Under the pieces are notes generated by a model. It searched no databases. It worked only from the letters and a program-made list of their open reading frames with translations, and was not told where the DNA came from. From assembly GCA_008727115.1 (NCBI GenBank), contig CP044131.1, positions 1,240,001 through 1,304,000 of the forward strand: a DNA stretch of 64,000 nt, read 5' to 3'. Positions 12,541-22,258 of the stretch are shown in pieces. Within the stretch, counting starts at the first letter, position 1. Each line of letters opens with the position of its first letter. The position numbers and the translations under genes are program-made. The stretch is from Comamonas testosteroni (GTDB lineage Bacteria > Pseudomonadota > Gammaproteobacteria > Burkholderiales > Burkholderiaceae_C).

Positions 12541-12987
12541 TCAGTCGTCGATGGAGGCACTCCAGCGGTCTCCCCAGCCGCTGCTGCGGTAGTCTTTGCT
12601 GACACGGTCGATCTCCCGGCGGTCTCGCTTGGTGGGGCGGCCCGTGTGTTGTGCGGCCAGAAAGGCGGCGGGCTCGGGCGCCAGACGGCGCTGCTCGGCC
12701 AGTTGCTCGCGCTGGGCAATGCTCTGGGCGGTTTCTTCATACAGAAGCTGGGCTGCGGGGGCTGGCCCGCGCATGCCGCTGAGGCCGCGCACGATGACTT
12801 CCTTGGGAATATTGCCCTGGCGCAGTGCAATGGTGTCGCCAGGGCGAATCTCACGCGAGGCCTTGGCATTGGCCTTGTTGACGGTGACGCGGCCCTTGCC
12901 AATTTCTTCCACGGCCAGGCTGCGGGTTTTGTAGAACCGCGCACACCACAGCCATTTGTCCAGACGCATGGATTCAATTTCACTCAT
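12541..12987 (-). CDS. hslR: S4-domain RNA-binding protein, Hsp15 family
   Basis: Hsp15-type protein that in E. coli binds 50S subunits carrying stalled nascent peptidyl-tRNA. The S4 domain occupies residues 7-65 (MRLDKWLWCARFYKTRSLA... GKGRVTVN), the family's alpha-L motif. The C-terminal third is basic and ends PTKRDRREIDR, as in HslR. At 148 aa it is slightly longer than E. coli Hsp15 (133). It is downstream of tctE by 42 nt but unrelated in function. Confidence 0.88.
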   Translation of the reverse strand: MSEIESMRLDKWLWCARFYKTRSLAVEEIGKGRVTVNKANAKASREIRPGDTIALRQGNIPKEVIVRGLSGMRGPAPAAQLLYEETAQSIAQREQLAEQRRLAPEPAAFLAAQHTGRPTKRDRREIDRVSKDYRSSGWGDRWSASIDD

Positions 12988-13029
12988 GGCGCTATTTTGC
13001 GGTCTGGATGACCTTCTGCAATCCTTGTT

Positions 13030-14532
13030 TCAAGCCCGAGGTGCTGACATGGATTCAGAAAGAGGGGTCTGAAGTGGCAGGTGAACCAGCGCTTGCAGGC
13101 CGCGCACCTGTCCAGGCGTTTGGTAGAGGTTGCGCAGTTCGATCTGGCCGCCCAGGGTGTGCACAATCTCCTGGCATATCGCCAGGCCCAGACCCGAGCC
13201 ACTGCGCGTGTTGCCAGCAGAAAAAGGCTGAAACAGCCGCTGGCTCAGCTCTGTATCAATGCCGCTGCCGCTGTCTTCTATGCTGAGCATGGCGCACTCT
13301 TGCGTCTGACGCACTTCCACCTGCAAACGACCGCCCCGTGGGGTGTGGCGCAGGGCGTTGTGCAACAGGTTGCGTGTCAGCTCGCGCAGCATCCACTCGT
13401 GGGCAGGCACTTTGCACGGCTGGGTGTCGATGTCAAAGTCCATTTCGTGCTCGGCAATCAGCGGGGACAACTCCAGTGCCACGTCACGCACGATTTCGTC
13501 GAGTGGTGCGAGCAGGCCGCTGCTTTGGCTGGGGTCCTCCTGGCGCAGTTGCTCTACCTTGGCCAGAGCCAGCATCTGGTTGGCCACGCGGGTGGCGCGG
13601 TCGACGGTGTCGTCCATTTCAACAAAGGCCTGATCAGGAGGGATGTCGCCGCGTTTGGCGGATTGAACCTGGGCCTTGAGTACGGCCAGCGGCGTGCGCA
13701 ATTGGTGGGATGCATCGCGCACAAAACGCTTTTGGTTCCTCAGCAGGCTTTGCAGACGCTGCATGGTCTGGTTGGTGGCATCGAGCAGCGGCTGGATTTC
13801 GCGTGGAGCCTCGGGTGCGGATAAAGGGCTCAGGTCGCCTTGGGCGCGGCTGTGCAGATCCTGGCTGAGCTGGCGTATGGGCTGGGTGGCGCGCTGCACG
13901 ACGATGATGACGATGAGGGCGACGACCAGCACCAGCAGGGCCTGGCGAATCAAGGTGTCCCGCAAAATCTGCAGCGCCAGCGATTCACGCAGCTCCAGCG
14001 TCTCTGCGACCTGAATCACGGCCATGCCACGGCCATTGGCGCTAGAAACAGGCTGCAGCAGCACAGCCACGCGCACGGGGTGGCCGCGAAACTCGTCATC
14101 ATAGAAGTCCACCAGTGCCGCATAAGGCGGGCGCTGTGGAATCTTGCCGTGCCAGAAGGGAAGCTCGTCAAAACCAGAGATCAATTGCCCATCCAGTGTG
14201 GAGACGCGATAGAACATGCGGCTTTGGTTGTCGGCCTCAAAAATCTCCAGGGCAGAGTACGGCACCATGGCGCGCAGCTGAGCTTCATCGTCATAGCCGG
14301 TGACGCCAATTTGCTCGCTGATGCTTTTGGCCGATGCCAGCAGGGTTCTGTCATATGCCGTGTGCAGCGAGGACAGGGTCTGCTGGTAAAGGCTCCAAGC
14401 GTTGAGGGCGATCAGCAGCAGAACGGGCAGCAAAATGCCCGTGAGCAGCAGCCGCCTCAAGGACCAGCCAGTCTGGGCGTGTGCTGGGCCTGCACGGCCC
14501 TTGGCTGAGCTGGCGGCTGTGGTTGATGTCAT
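13030..14532 (-). CDS. tctE: Sensor histidine kinase of the TctE type
   Basis: Membrane sensor of a two-component system. TM1 is at about residues 30-48, a periplasmic domain of about 130 residues follows (2CSK_N-like), TM2 at about 190-210, then HAMP, the H-box RDASHQLRTPLAVLK (autophosphorylated His near 277) and an HATPase domain with N-box NLLHNALRHTP and G-box GSGLGLA. Its ATG overlaps the stop of the regulator by 4 nt (ATGA), so the two are co-translated. Divergence from tctCBA implies that it senses tricarboxylates or a related substrate. The ligand is inferred. Confidence 0.9.
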   Translation of the reverse strand: MTSTTAASSAKGRAGPAHAQTGWSLRRLLLTGILLPVLLLIALNAWSLYQQTLSSLHTAYDRTLLASAKSISEQIGVTGYDDEAQLRAMVPYSALEIFEADNQSRMFYRVSTLDGQLISGFDELPFWHGKIPQRPPYAALVDFYDDEFRGHPVRVAVLLQPVSSANGRGMAVIQVAETLELRESLALQILRDTLIRQALLVLVVALIVIIVVQRATQPIRQLSQDLHSRAQGDLSPLSAPEAPREIQPLLDATNQTMQRLQSLLRNQKRFVRDASHQLRTPLAVLKAQVQSAKRGDIPPDQAFVEMDDTVDRATRVANQMLALAKVEQLRQEDPSQSSGLLAPLDEIVRDVALELSPLIAEHEMDFDIDTQPCKVPAHEWMLRELTRNLLHNALRHTPRGGRLQVEVRQTQECAMLSIEDSGSGIDTELSQRLFQPFSAGNTRSGSGLGLAICQEIVHTLGGQIELRNLYQTPGQVRGLQALVHLPLQTPLSESMSAPRA

Positions 14533-15218
14533 GCGCTGGCCTCTGCCTTGATCAGATAACCCAGACCGCGCAGCGTCACCAGCTGGACACCGGTGCCGCC
14601 CAATTTTTTGCGCAGGCGGTAGGCCACGACCTCTACGGCCTCGTACTGCACATCGCTCTCTCCAGGAAAGACAAGACTGAACAAACGCTCCTTGGAGACT
14701 GCATGACCGGGGCGGGCCAGCAGGGCGTGCATCATGGACAGCTCGCGCGGAGTCAGCTCCAGCACCTGGTTGTCGAGATAGATGGCCCCGCTTTCTTTTT
14801 CATAGCGCAATGCGCCCAGTGTTAAAGCCTCAGGGCCTGATTTGGGTGTGAAGCTGTCTTGGCTGCGGCGCAGCAGCGCGCGCAGGCGGGCCTCCAGTTC
14901 GTCAAGGTCAAAAGGCTTGGCCAGATAGTCGTCGGCACCGGCATTCAGCCCCAGCACGCGGTCACCCACGGTGCCTCGCGCCGTCAGTATCAGCACGGGC
15001 GTGCGCAGACCTTGGGAGCGAGCACGCTCCAGCACCTGCAGACCGTCAAGGCCGGGCAGGCTCAGATCCAGCACCACGGCGTCGGGCTCGCGGCTTACCC
15101 AATGGGCCAGAGCGCTGGGGCCGTCGGCTGCGACCTCCACATTCAGGCCGCGGCGCATCAGCGTGCGCTGCAGCGTGGTGCGCATGGCGGAGTCATCTTC
15201 AACAAGCAGTAATTGCAT
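14529..15218 (-). CDS. tctD: OmpR-family response regulator of the TctD type
   Basis: DNA-binding partner of the adjacent kinase. Receiver domain residues 1-115 have the acidic pair EDD, phospho-acceptor Asp in VVLDLSLPG and the conserved Lys in AKPFD. The C-terminal winged helix runs about 135-225 (LTPRELSMMHALL... VVAYRLRKKLG). The start ATG 15218 (MQLLLVEDD) fits the family; the frame is open further upstream to 15332, but the extra 38 residues would be non-homologous. Likely activates the divergent tctCBA across the 147-nt intergenic region. Confidence 0.92.
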   Translation of the reverse strand: MQLLLVEDDSAMRTTLQRTLMRRGLNVEVAADGPSALAHWVSREPDAVVLDLSLPGLDGLQVLERARSQGLRTPVLILTARGTVGDRVLGLNAGADDYLAKPFDLDELEARLRALLRRSQDSFTPKSGPEALTLGALRYEKESGAIYLDNQVLELTPRELSMMHALLARPGHAVSKERLFSLVFPGESDVQYEAVEVVAYRLRKKLGGTGVQLVTLRGLGYLIKAEASA

Positions 15219-15253
15219 GTTTGCGAACATAGCACTGCGCTGTGTGGGCCAGA

Positions 15254-15331
15254 ACTTTGTGCCAAAGTCGGCAGCGGGATTAAGGGATAGCCCTAGGCTT
15301 TTGGACAGCTGTTTGACAGGCAGGCTGTCCA
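15254..15331. promoter_or_regulatory. tctD-tctC divergent control region with two inverted repeats
   Basis: ACTTTG-TGC-CAAAGT at 15254-15268 and TGGACAGC...GCTGTCCA (arms 15302-15309 and 15324-15331). Both lie between the divergent tctDE and tctCBA, so they are candidate TctD sites or, for the second, a leader hairpin. Inference from position and symmetry only. Confidence 0.35.
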
Positions 15332-15365
15332 TGATTCATCACACCAATTACATAAGGAGCAACCC

Positions 15366-16331
15366 ATGCGTCGTGATACGTTTTTGAAGTCTCTGGCTGC
15401 CATGGCGGCAGTCGGTGCCTTGCCTTTGTCGGCACAGGCGGCATCTGCCATCAAGATGATGCTGCCCGCCAATCCGGGTGGCGGCTGGGACACCACGGGC
15501 CGCTCGCTGGGCAAGGCCTTGCAGGACGCGGGTGTGGCTTCTTCCGTCACTTATGACAACAAGGGCGGCGCAGCCGGTGCCATCGGTCTGGCCCAGTTCG
15601 TCAACGGCAGCAAGGGCGATCCCAACGCCATGATGGTCATGGGCGCGGTGATGCTGGGCGGCATCATCACCGGCAAGCCTCCGGTCAACCTGAGCCAGGC
15701 CACGCCTCTGGCACGCCTGACCAGCGAATACAACGTCTTTGTGCTGCCGGCCAATTCGCCTTACAAGAGCATGGCCGAAGTGGTTGCACAACTGAAAAAG
15801 GATCCCGGCTCCATCAAGTGGGGCGGCGGCTCGCGTGGCTCTACCGAGCACATTGCGGCAGCCATGATTGCGCGTGAAGTGGGCGTGGACCCCGCCAAGA
15901 TCAACTACGTGGCATTCCGAGGGGGCGGCGAGGCAATTTCTGCCATCCTGGGCGGCAACGTCACCGTGGGCGGCAGCGGCTTCAGCGAGTTTGCCGAATA
16001 CATTGCCACTGGCAAGATGAAGCCCATTGGCGTGACTTCGGGCCAGCGTCTCAAGGGAGCTGCCGCCAATGTTCCCACGCTCAAGGAGCAGGGCATCAAC
16101 GTGGAAATCGGCAACTGGCGCGGCGTGTACGGTGCGCCTGGCATCTCCAAGGCGCAACGTGATGAGCTGATCGCTCAGATCGAGAAAGCCACCAAGAGCA
16201 AGGCCTGGGCCGAGGCGCTGCAAAAGAATGACTGGACACCGGCCTGGCTGGGTGGTGATGCCTTTGCCAAGTTTGTGGACGACGAGTTCGCCAGCCTGCG
16301 CGCCACCATGGCCAAGTCCGGCATGATCTGA
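15366..16331 (+). CDS. tctC: Tripartite tricarboxylate transporter substrate-binding protein TctC (Bug family)
   Basis: Periplasmic high-affinity binding protein delivering tricarboxylates (citrate-like) to TctAB. An N-terminal signal peptide ending near SAQA/A (residue 25) precedes the Bug-fold motif NPGGGWDTTGR and the family sequence WGGGSRGSTEH. The 321-aa length is usual. AAGGAG lies 7 nt upstream of the ATG. It is the first gene of tctCBA and is separated from tctB by 232 nt containing a terminator-like hairpin. Confidence 0.93.
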   Translation: MRRDTFLKSLAAMAAVGALPLSAQAASAIKMMLPANPGGGWDTTGRSLGKALQDAGVASSVTYDNKGGAAGAIGLAQFVNGSKGDPNAMMVMGAVMLGGIITGKPPVNLSQATPLARLTSEYNVFVLPANSPYKSMAEVVAQLKKDPGSIKWGGGSRGSTEHIAAAMIAREVGVDPAKINYVAFRGGGEAISAILGGNVTVGGSGFSEFAEYIATGKMKPIGVTSGQRLKGAAANVPTLKEQGINVEIGNWRGVYGAPGISKAQRDELIAQIEKATKSKAWAEALQKNDWTPAWLGGDAFAKFVDDEFASLRATMAKSGMI

Positions 16332-16370
16332 TGATCACCTCAGGCTGCTGCGTTCTGCAGTGGCCTTTTC

Positions 16371-16429
16371 AGGACATGGCACAGGGCAGGCGACAACTGC
16401 CCTGATCTTGTGATGTCCTGCCATTTTTT
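16371..16429 (+). terminator. Terminator-like hairpin between tctC and tctB
   Basis: Nested stem: outer AGGACAT / ATGTCCT, inner CAGGGCAG / CTGCCCTG with loop GCGACAA, followed by CCATTTTTTC (T6 at 16424-16429). Its position after tctC suggests partial termination that would make more binding protein than permease. Confidence 0.6.
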
Positions 16430-16563
16430 CCCCTTCGCACTGATTGATGGCTTGTTCCGAAACGGCGCAAGCCAGGGTTTGTGCAACCCCATGATGCCGT
16501 GAGAGCTGCTGCAGAGGTCGTTCTGACGGGTTCCGAAAACCACTGAAATCAAACGCATTCATC

Positions 16564-17157
16564 ATGTCTGATTCCTTCCAAGATCTGGCCCGGGCGGCGG
16601 AGGCTGCACAGGTGTCAGCCTATGCAGAACCTGGAGAGCCACCAAGCGCCAACGTGCCGTCCGCCAAGGCGCAAACCATTGTGGGCGCAGGCGTGCTGCT
16701 GGTCGCCGCCGGTCTGGCCTTTGGCGCGCTGGGCATTCCCTCTGACTCCGGTTATGGCGGCGTGGGCCCCAATTTCTTGCCCTGGGTGTGTGCCATGGTG
16801 CTGGCGATTTGCGGAGCCATGTTGATTTGGGAGGCGCGCACCGGCGGCTTTCGCCATGCGGCGGACCCTGGCGGTCAGCCCAAGGCCGACATCCTGCCTT
16901 TCGTCTGGGTTTCGGCAGGTCTGCTGATGAATGCGGCGCTGATCAGCACGCTGGGCTTCATTGTGAGCTGCACCGTTTGCTATGTGCTGGCCGTGCAAGG
17001 GCTGCGCCGCGCTGCGCATCAGTCTGAGGTATCGGCGGCAGGAACCTGGGTCAAGGATGTGATCACTGGCGTACTGATTTCGGCGCCCGTGTTCTGGACG
17101 TTTACGCAATTCCTGGCCATCAATCTGCCGGGCCTGACTCAGACGGGGTGGCTGTAA
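16564..17157 (+). CDS. tctB: Tripartite tricarboxylate transporter small permease TctB
   Basis: Small membrane subunit that, with TctA, forms the cation-coupled tricarboxylate permease. Four predicted TM helices at about residues 37-57, 72-90, 115-150 (two) and 170-190. Residues 1-35 form a soluble, Ala-rich N terminus longer than in many homologues. The stop overlaps the tctA start (TAATG), giving coupled translation. Confidence 0.88.
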   Translation: MSDSFQDLARAAEAAQVSAYAEPGEPPSANVPSAKAQTIVGAGVLLVAAGLAFGALGIPSDSGYGGVGPNFLPWVCAMVLAICGAMLIWEARTGGFRHAADPGGQPKADILPFVWVSAGLLMNAALISTLGFIVSCTVCYVLAVQGLRRAAHQSEVSAAGTWVKDVITGVLISAPVFWTFTQFLAINLPGLTQTGWL

Positions 17158-18671
17158 TGGATATTTTTAACGCTTTGATGGCGGGCTTTGCCACGGCCAT
17201 CACGCCCGCCAACTTGCTGTGGGCTCTGGTGGGCTGTGCACTGGGCACGGCGGTGGGCGTGTTGCCCGGCATTGGCCCCGCAGTGGCAGTGGCCATGCTG
17301 CTGCCGATTACCGCCAAGGTCGATGTCACGGCATCCATGATCTTCTTTGCGGGCATTTACTACGGCGCCATGTATGGAGGATCGACCACCTCGATTTTGC
17401 TGAACACGCCCGGTGAAACCGCTTCCATGGTCACGGCCATGGAGGGTAACAAGATGGCCAAGAATGGGCGAGCGGGGGCCGCGTTGGCAACCTCGGCCAT
17501 TGGCTCTTTTGTGGCCGGCACGTTTGCTACCGTCATCGTGACGTTGTTTGCGCCGCATGTGGCGGACTTTGCGGTCAAGCTGGGCCCGCCTGAATACTTC
17601 ATGCTCATGGTGCTGGCCTTCACCACCGTGAGTGCGGTGCTGGGGCAAAGCTCGCTGCGTGGCATGACGGCACTGTTTGTGGGCCTTGCGGCTGGTTGCA
17701 TCGGCATGGACCAGATTTCCGGCGCGGCGCGCTACACCGGCGGCAAGATGGAGTTGCTGGACGGCATCGACATCGTGCTGGTGGCCGTGGGCCTGTTTGC
17801 CGTGGCCGAAGTGCTGTACGCGGCGATGTATGAAGGCAAGGTGGAGGAATCCCAGAACAAGCTGACCCGCGTGCATATGACCAAGCGCGACTGGAAGCGA
17901 TCCTGGCCCGCCTGGCTGCGCGGTACGGCCTTGGGCACGCCGTTTGGCTGTATCCCCGCTGGCGGGACCGAGATTCCGACCTTTCTGAGCTATGCCGCAG
18001 AGAAGAAGCTGGCCAAGGGCGAGGACAAGGCCGAGTTCGGCACCAAGGGTGCGATCGAAGGCGTGGCTGGCCCCGAAGCGGCCAACAATGCCACGGTGAC
18101 TGCGGCCCTGATTCCGCTGTTGACCCTGGGCATTCCCACCAGCAACACCACGGCCGTGCTGCTGGGGGCTTTCCAGAACTACGGTATCAACCCCGGTCCT
18201 CAGCTGTTTACCAGCTCTGCGGCCCTGGTCTGGGCGCTGATCGCATCGCTCTATATCGGCAACGTCATGCTGCTGGTGCTGAACCTGCCCATGGTGGGGC
18301 TGTGGGTCAAGCTGCTGAAGATTCCACGCCCCCAGCTGTATGCGGGCATCCTGATCTTCGCCACGGTGGGAGCCTATGGCATGCGACAGAGTGCGTTTGA
18401 TCTGTTCCTGCTCTATGGCATTGGCTTGCTGGGTGTGATCATGCGCCGTTTTGACTTCCCGACGGCTCCCGTGGTGGTGGGCATGATTCTCGGCCCTCTG
18501 GCGGAAGCCCAGATGCGCAACGCGGTTGCCATCGGTGAGGGGAGCTGGTGGATTTTCCTGCAGCGTCCCATGTCGCTGACGCTGGTCATCATCGTGCTGG
18601 CGGTGTTGATCATCCCTCGCGTGCTCAAGCGCATGGCTGATTCAAGACATGCCAAGGGAGCCGCCGCCTGA
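17157..18671 (+). CDS. tctA: Tripartite tricarboxylate transporter large permease TctA
   Basis: Main permease of the TTT family with about 12 TM helices. Shows the family's signature regions [19 protein letters not shown] near the N terminus, [15 protein letters not shown], and [14 protein letters not shown] in the second half. ATG 17157 overlaps the tctB stop; an in-frame GTG at 17148 would add three residues. A strong terminator follows, closing the operon. Confidence 0.95.
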   Translation: MDIFNALMAGFATAITPANLLWALVGCALGTAVGVLPGIGPAVAVAMLLPITAKVDVTASMIFFAGIYYGAMYGGSTTSILLNTPGETASMVTAMEGNKMAKNGRAGAALATSAIGSFVAGTFATVIVTLFAPHVADFAVKLGPPEYFMLMVLAFTTVSAVLGQSSLRGMTALFVGLAAGCIGMDQISGAARYTGGKMELLDGIDIVLVAVGLFAVAEVLYAAMYEGKVEESQNKLTRVHMTKRDWKRSWPAWLRGTALGTPFGCIPAGGTEIPTFLSYAAEKKLAKGEDKAEFGTKGAIEGVAGPEAANNATVTAALIPLLTLGIPTSNTTAVLLGAFQNYGINPGPQLFTSSAALVWALIASLYIGNVMLLVLNLPMVGLWVKLLKIPRPQLYAGILIFATVGAYGMRQSAFDLFLLYGIGLLGVIMRRFDFPTAPVVVGMILGPLAEAQMRNAVAIGEGSWWIFLQRPMSLTLVIIVLAVLIIPRVLKRMADSRHAKGAAA

Positions 18672-18727
18672 GTCTTTATTTCCTAGCCTGCTGCGGGTGC
18701 TGTACGCATGGAACCCGTTGCATTGAT

Positions 18728-18762
18728 ATCCCCTGACTGGTGATTCGGTCAGGGGATTTTTT
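18728..18762 (+). terminator. tctCBA operon terminator
   Basis: Stem ATCCCCTGAC / GTCAGGGGAT with a 10-nt loop and a T run. Confidence 0.88.
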
Positions 18763-18958
18763 ATGGAAGCAAGCTTTATCTCTTTCGCAGAAAGCCTTGT
18801 CTGCTCATGTATGGATAGTGCTGATCTGCTGCTGGCCAGCAGTAAGAGCAGCCGGAAAAATTGAATTTCTGGTCCATGCTAGGGATTGCCCTTGGTGGCA
18901 GGAGCCTGATTTGTTTTTATAGTTATAAAAAATATCTATTTTAGGTTTCGGAGACGGC

Positions 18959-20947
18959 ATGGCAGTGGAACAAGGGCAGCAGTTGTGGGCACCCACGCAG
19001 CAACAGGTGGAGCGCAGTGGGCTCTGGCATTACATGAACTGGCTGCGTGGCAACTGTGGCCAGGACTTCGCAAACTATGAAGCGCTGTGGCAATGGTCGG
19101 CTACGGATATTGATGGCTTCTGGCGCTCCATCTGGGACTACTTCGACATTCAGGCCGATGGCGATCCGGCGCAGGTGCTTGCCAGCCGCAAGATGCCCAG
19201 TGCGGACTGGTTCCCGAATACGTCGCTGAACTACGCCGAACACATCTTTCGCAATGCAACGGATGAACGCCCCGCCATCATTGCGCGCTGTGAGGGCAGC
19301 CAGCCGGTAGAAGTGTCATGGCAGCAATTGCAGCGCGATGTAGGCGCGCTGGCTGCAACGCTGCGCGGCCTGGGTATACAGCGCGGCGACCGTGTGGTGG
19401 CTTACCTCTCCAACGTGCCGCAGACCGTGGTGGCCTTTCTGGCCTGTGCCAGCATTGGTGCCGTCTGGTCCAGCTGCGCGCCGGAGATGGGCGTCTCTGT
19501 GGTGCTGGACCGCTTTCAGCAGATTGCGCCCAAGCTGATCTTTGCCACCGACAGCTACACCTATGCGGGCAAGCAGTTTGACCGCCGTGAGGTGCTGAAC
19601 GAGGTGCTGCAAGGCCTGCCCGATATTGCTCAGGTCATTCATGTGCCCGGTCCGCTGTTTGGCAGCGATGCAGAGCATGCCAGCGTCCCCTGGCGTGACT
19701 GTATGCGCTGGAGCGATGCAACGCGTGATGAAGCACCGCTGCAGTTCGAGCGTGTGCCGTTCTCGCATCCGCTGTGGGTGGTGTACTCCTCGGGCACGAC
19801 CGGCCTGCCCAAGGCCATGGTCCACAGCCATGGCGGCATTGTGCTCACCCATCTGAAAACCAACCGCCTGCAGCACGATGTACTGCCCGGCGACCGCTTC
19901 ATGTTCCTGGGCAGCACGGGCTGGATTGTCTGGAATCTGATGATTGGCAGCCTGCTGGCCGGTGCGACGGTGGTGCTGTCCGACGGTAATCCGACAGCGC
20001 CCCATGATGCGGCGCTCTGGGACTTTATCGACCAGTATGACGTCAGCATCTTTGGCTGCGGCGCGGCCTTCCTCATCAAGAGCATGAAGGATGGCGTGCA
20101 GCCCAGTCAGGGCAGAAAGTTCGAGAAGCTGCGTGCCATCAACTCCACGGGCTCGCCGTTGCCGCTTGATGCCTATGCCTGGGTGTACGAGAACGTGAAG
20201 AGCGATCTGTGGCTGGCCTCGATCAGCGGCGGCACCGATATCGCCTCGGGCTTTGTAGCCTGCGCGGCCATACTGCCTGTCAACGCGGGCGAGATTCAAT
20301 GCCGCGAGCTGGGCGTGGCTGGCTATGCCTTCAACGAGCAGGGCGAGAAAGTGATTGGCGAGGTGGGCGAGCTGGTGATTACCGAGCCCATGCCTTCCAT
20401 GCCCGTGTTCTTCTGGAATGACGAGCAGGGCGCGCGTTACTACGACAGCTATTTCGATGTCTTTCCCGGCTACTGGCGCCATGGCGACTGGATCGAGTTC
20501 AGCGAGCGCGGCACGGCCGTGATCTATGGCCGCTCCGACAGCACCATCAACCGCTTCGGCATACGCATGGGAACGGCAGAAATCTACCGCGTGGTGGAGG
20601 AGTTAGAGGCCGTCAAGGACAGCCTGGTGGTCGATCTCGAATATCTGGGCCGACCCTCCTTCATGCCGCTGTTTGTCACGCTGGGCGAGGGGCAATCACT
20701 GACGGACGAACTGGTTGGCCAGATCAAGAGCGCCATCAAGACCAAGGCCTCGGCACGCCATGTGCCCAATGTGGTGGTGCAAGTGGCCGAGATTCCGCGC
20801 ACACTGACGGGCAAGAAGATGGAAGTGCCGGTGCGCAAGCTGCTGCTGGGGGCCGATGCCGCCAAGGTGGCCAGCCCCGACGCCATGGCCAACCCATCCA
20901 GCATTGATTTCTTCATTCAATTTCGAGAGCAGGTTCCGCAGGCGTGA
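18959..20947 (+). CDS. aacS: Acetoacetyl-CoA synthetase
   Basis: Adenylate-forming ligase activating acetoacetate to acetoacetyl-CoA with ATP; cytosolic. An N-terminal ACAS-like domain (NWFPN-type SADWFPNTSLNYAEH at 80-95) precedes the AMP-binding core motif YSSGTTGLPKAMVHSHGG and the C-terminal catalytic Lys in TLTGKKMEVP. Length 662 aa fits AacS (about 650) better than acetyl-CoA synthetase. It is followed by an amidohydrolase 50 nt downstream, probably co-transcribed. The 287-nt upstream region shows nothing recognised besides the tctA terminator. Confidence 0.9.
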   Translation: MAVEQGQQLWAPTQQQVERSGLWHYMNWLRGNCGQDFANYEALWQWSATDIDGFWRSIWDYFDIQADGDPAQVLASRKMPSADWFPNTSLNYAEHIFRNATDERPAIIARCEGSQPVEVSWQQLQRDVGALAATLRGLGIQRGDRVVAYLSNVPQTVVAFLACASIGAVWSSCAPEMGVSVVLDRFQQIAPKLIFATDSYTYAGKQFDRREVLNEVLQGLPDIAQVIHVPGPLFGSDAEHASVPWRDCMRWSDATRDEAPLQFERVPFSHPLWVVYSSGTTGLPKAMVHSHGGIVLTHLKTNRLQHDVLPGDRFMFLGSTGWIVWNLMIGSLLAGATVVLSDGNPTAPHDAALWDFIDQYDVSIFGCGAAFLIKSMKDGVQPSQGRKFEKLRAINSTGSPLPLDAYAWVYENVKSDLWLASISGGTDIASGFVACAAILPVNAGEIQCRELGVAGYAFNEQGEKVIGEVGELVITEPMPSMPVFFWNDEQGARYYDSYFDVFPGYWRHGDWIEFSERGTAVIYGRSDSTINRFGIRMGTAEIYRVVEELEAVKDSLVVDLEYLGRPSFMPLFVTLGEGQSLTDELVGQIKSAIKTKASARHVPNVVVQVAEIPRTLTGKKMEVPVRKLLLGADAAKVASPDAMANPSSIDFFIQFREQVPQA

Positions 20948-20997
20948 CAAGCGCTTGAGGCTGATTTGACTCATAACTCATACAAGCAGGCCCACTC

Positions 20998-21879
20998 ATG
21001 AATCATCAAGACCTGATAGCCATCGACTTCCACACCCATGCGGAAGTCAGCTGCCGCAATCCTTTCGACAGCTATGGCGAGGAATACGACCGCGCGGCCG
21101 ACAAATACTTCGGCAGCTCGCTGCGCCCCACGATCGCTGAAACCATTGCCTATTACCGCGAGCGCAAGATCGGTCTGGTGATGTTCACGGTGGATAGCGA
21201 GGCACAGTTAGGCCGTCGCCGCATCCCTAACGAAGAGATTGCCGATGCCGCGCGCGAGAACAGCGACATGATGGTGGCGTTCGCCAGCATCGACCCGCAC
21301 AAGGGCAAGATGGGGGCACGCGAGGCCGAGCGCCTGATTACCGAATGCGGCGTCAAGGGCTTCAAGTTCCATCCCACGGTGCAGGGCTTTCATCCCTACG
21401 ACCGCATGGCCTGGCCCATCTACGAGGTCATCAACCACTACAAGCTGCCCGCCATCTTCCACACCGGCCACAGCGGCATCGGCAGTGGCATGAAGTGCGG
21501 TGGTGGCCTGCGTCTGGCCTATAGCAACCCCATGCTGCTGGACGACGTGGCTGTGGACTTTGGCGATATGCAGATCGTCATGGCCCATCCCAGCTTTCCC
21601 TGGCAGGACGAGGCGATCTCGGTGGCGCTGCACAAGCCCAATGTCTGGATTGACCTCTCGGGCTGGAGCCCCAAGTATTTCCCCAAGCAACTGATCCAGT
21701 ACGCCAACACGCTGCTGAAAGACCGTGTGCTGTTTGGCAGCGACTTCCCGCTGATCACGCCCGAGCGCTGGATGAAGGACTTCGAGGTTGCAGGCTTCAA
21801 GCCCGAAGTCATGCCCGGCATTCTCAAGGACAACGCCGTTCGCCTGCTGGAGCTGGACAAAAAGCGCGACGCGCAATAA
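20998..21879 (+). CDS. Amidohydrolase-2 family metal-dependent hydrolase or decarboxylase
   Basis: TIM-barrel amidohydrolase-2 enzyme. The N-terminal metal motif DFHTHAE is at residues 9-15. KGFKFHPTVQGFHP and the His region IFHTGHSG follow, with AHPSFPWQ and the C-terminal metal Asp in LFGSDFPL. These families include hydrolases and non-oxidative decarboxylases of aromatic or oxo acids; the substrate cannot be read from sequence. The ATG is 50 nt after aacS, so a shared catabolic operon is likely. Confidence 0.75.
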   Translation: MNHQDLIAIDFHTHAEVSCRNPFDSYGEEYDRAADKYFGSSLRPTIAETIAYYRERKIGLVMFTVDSEAQLGRRRIPNEEIADAARENSDMMVAFASIDPHKGKMGAREAERLITECGVKGFKFHPTVQGFHPYDRMAWPIYEVINHYKLPAIFHTGHSGIGSGMKCGGGLRLAYSNPMLLDDVAVDFGDMQIVMAHPSFPWQDEAISVALHKPNVWIDLSGWSPKYFPKQLIQYANTLLKDRVLFGSDFPLITPERWMKDFEVAGFKPEVMPGILKDNAVRLLELDKKRDAQ

Positions 21880-21884
21880 CCCAC

Positions 21885-21910
21885 AAGGATCACGGAAGTG
21901 ATCCTTTTTT
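21885..21910 (+). terminator. Terminator after the aacS-amidohydrolase pair
   Basis: Stem AAGGATCAC / GTGATCCTT with loop GGAA and T6, 6 nt after the stop codon. Confidence 0.88.
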
Positions 21911-22000
21911 CATTACTGCGGATGCAACCCAGGGCACATTCCCAGGGCGAGAGATTATTTGCACGCTAGGAACGCTTCTGAAGAACTCATTCGGTCCCAT

Positions 22001-22098
22001 CCATAAAAGGAGCATATAGCGCTCGCCAGTATTGAGTTTCAGATGGTTTTCTATCTGAAATCAAGCAACAGCAAGCACTATCAGCTCCTTTTTTATGG
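22001..22098. repeat. Intergenic palindromic repeat, copy B (inverted relative to copy A)
   Basis: Outer arms CCATAAAAGGAGC / GCTCCTTTTTTATGG, with a central stem TTTCAGAT / ATCTGAAA at 22037-22060. The centre is the reverse complement of 1904-1927 with one mismatch. It occupies most of the 379-nt gap 21880-22258; nothing else is visible there apart from the terminator. Confidence 0.8.
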
Positions 22099-22258
22099 GT
22101 TATCAGCTAGGATAGGTTGTCGTGCATGAAGCCGCCCGCCTGAGTTCAAGCTGCCTTTGTCTGGCCCGGTCTGCAGCACAACAACCTCTGCCTTTCGAGG
22201 ATGTTTTGTGCTCGCTAGCATCGGAGCCCATCCGGGTGCAGGACAAGGGGCAAGACAT

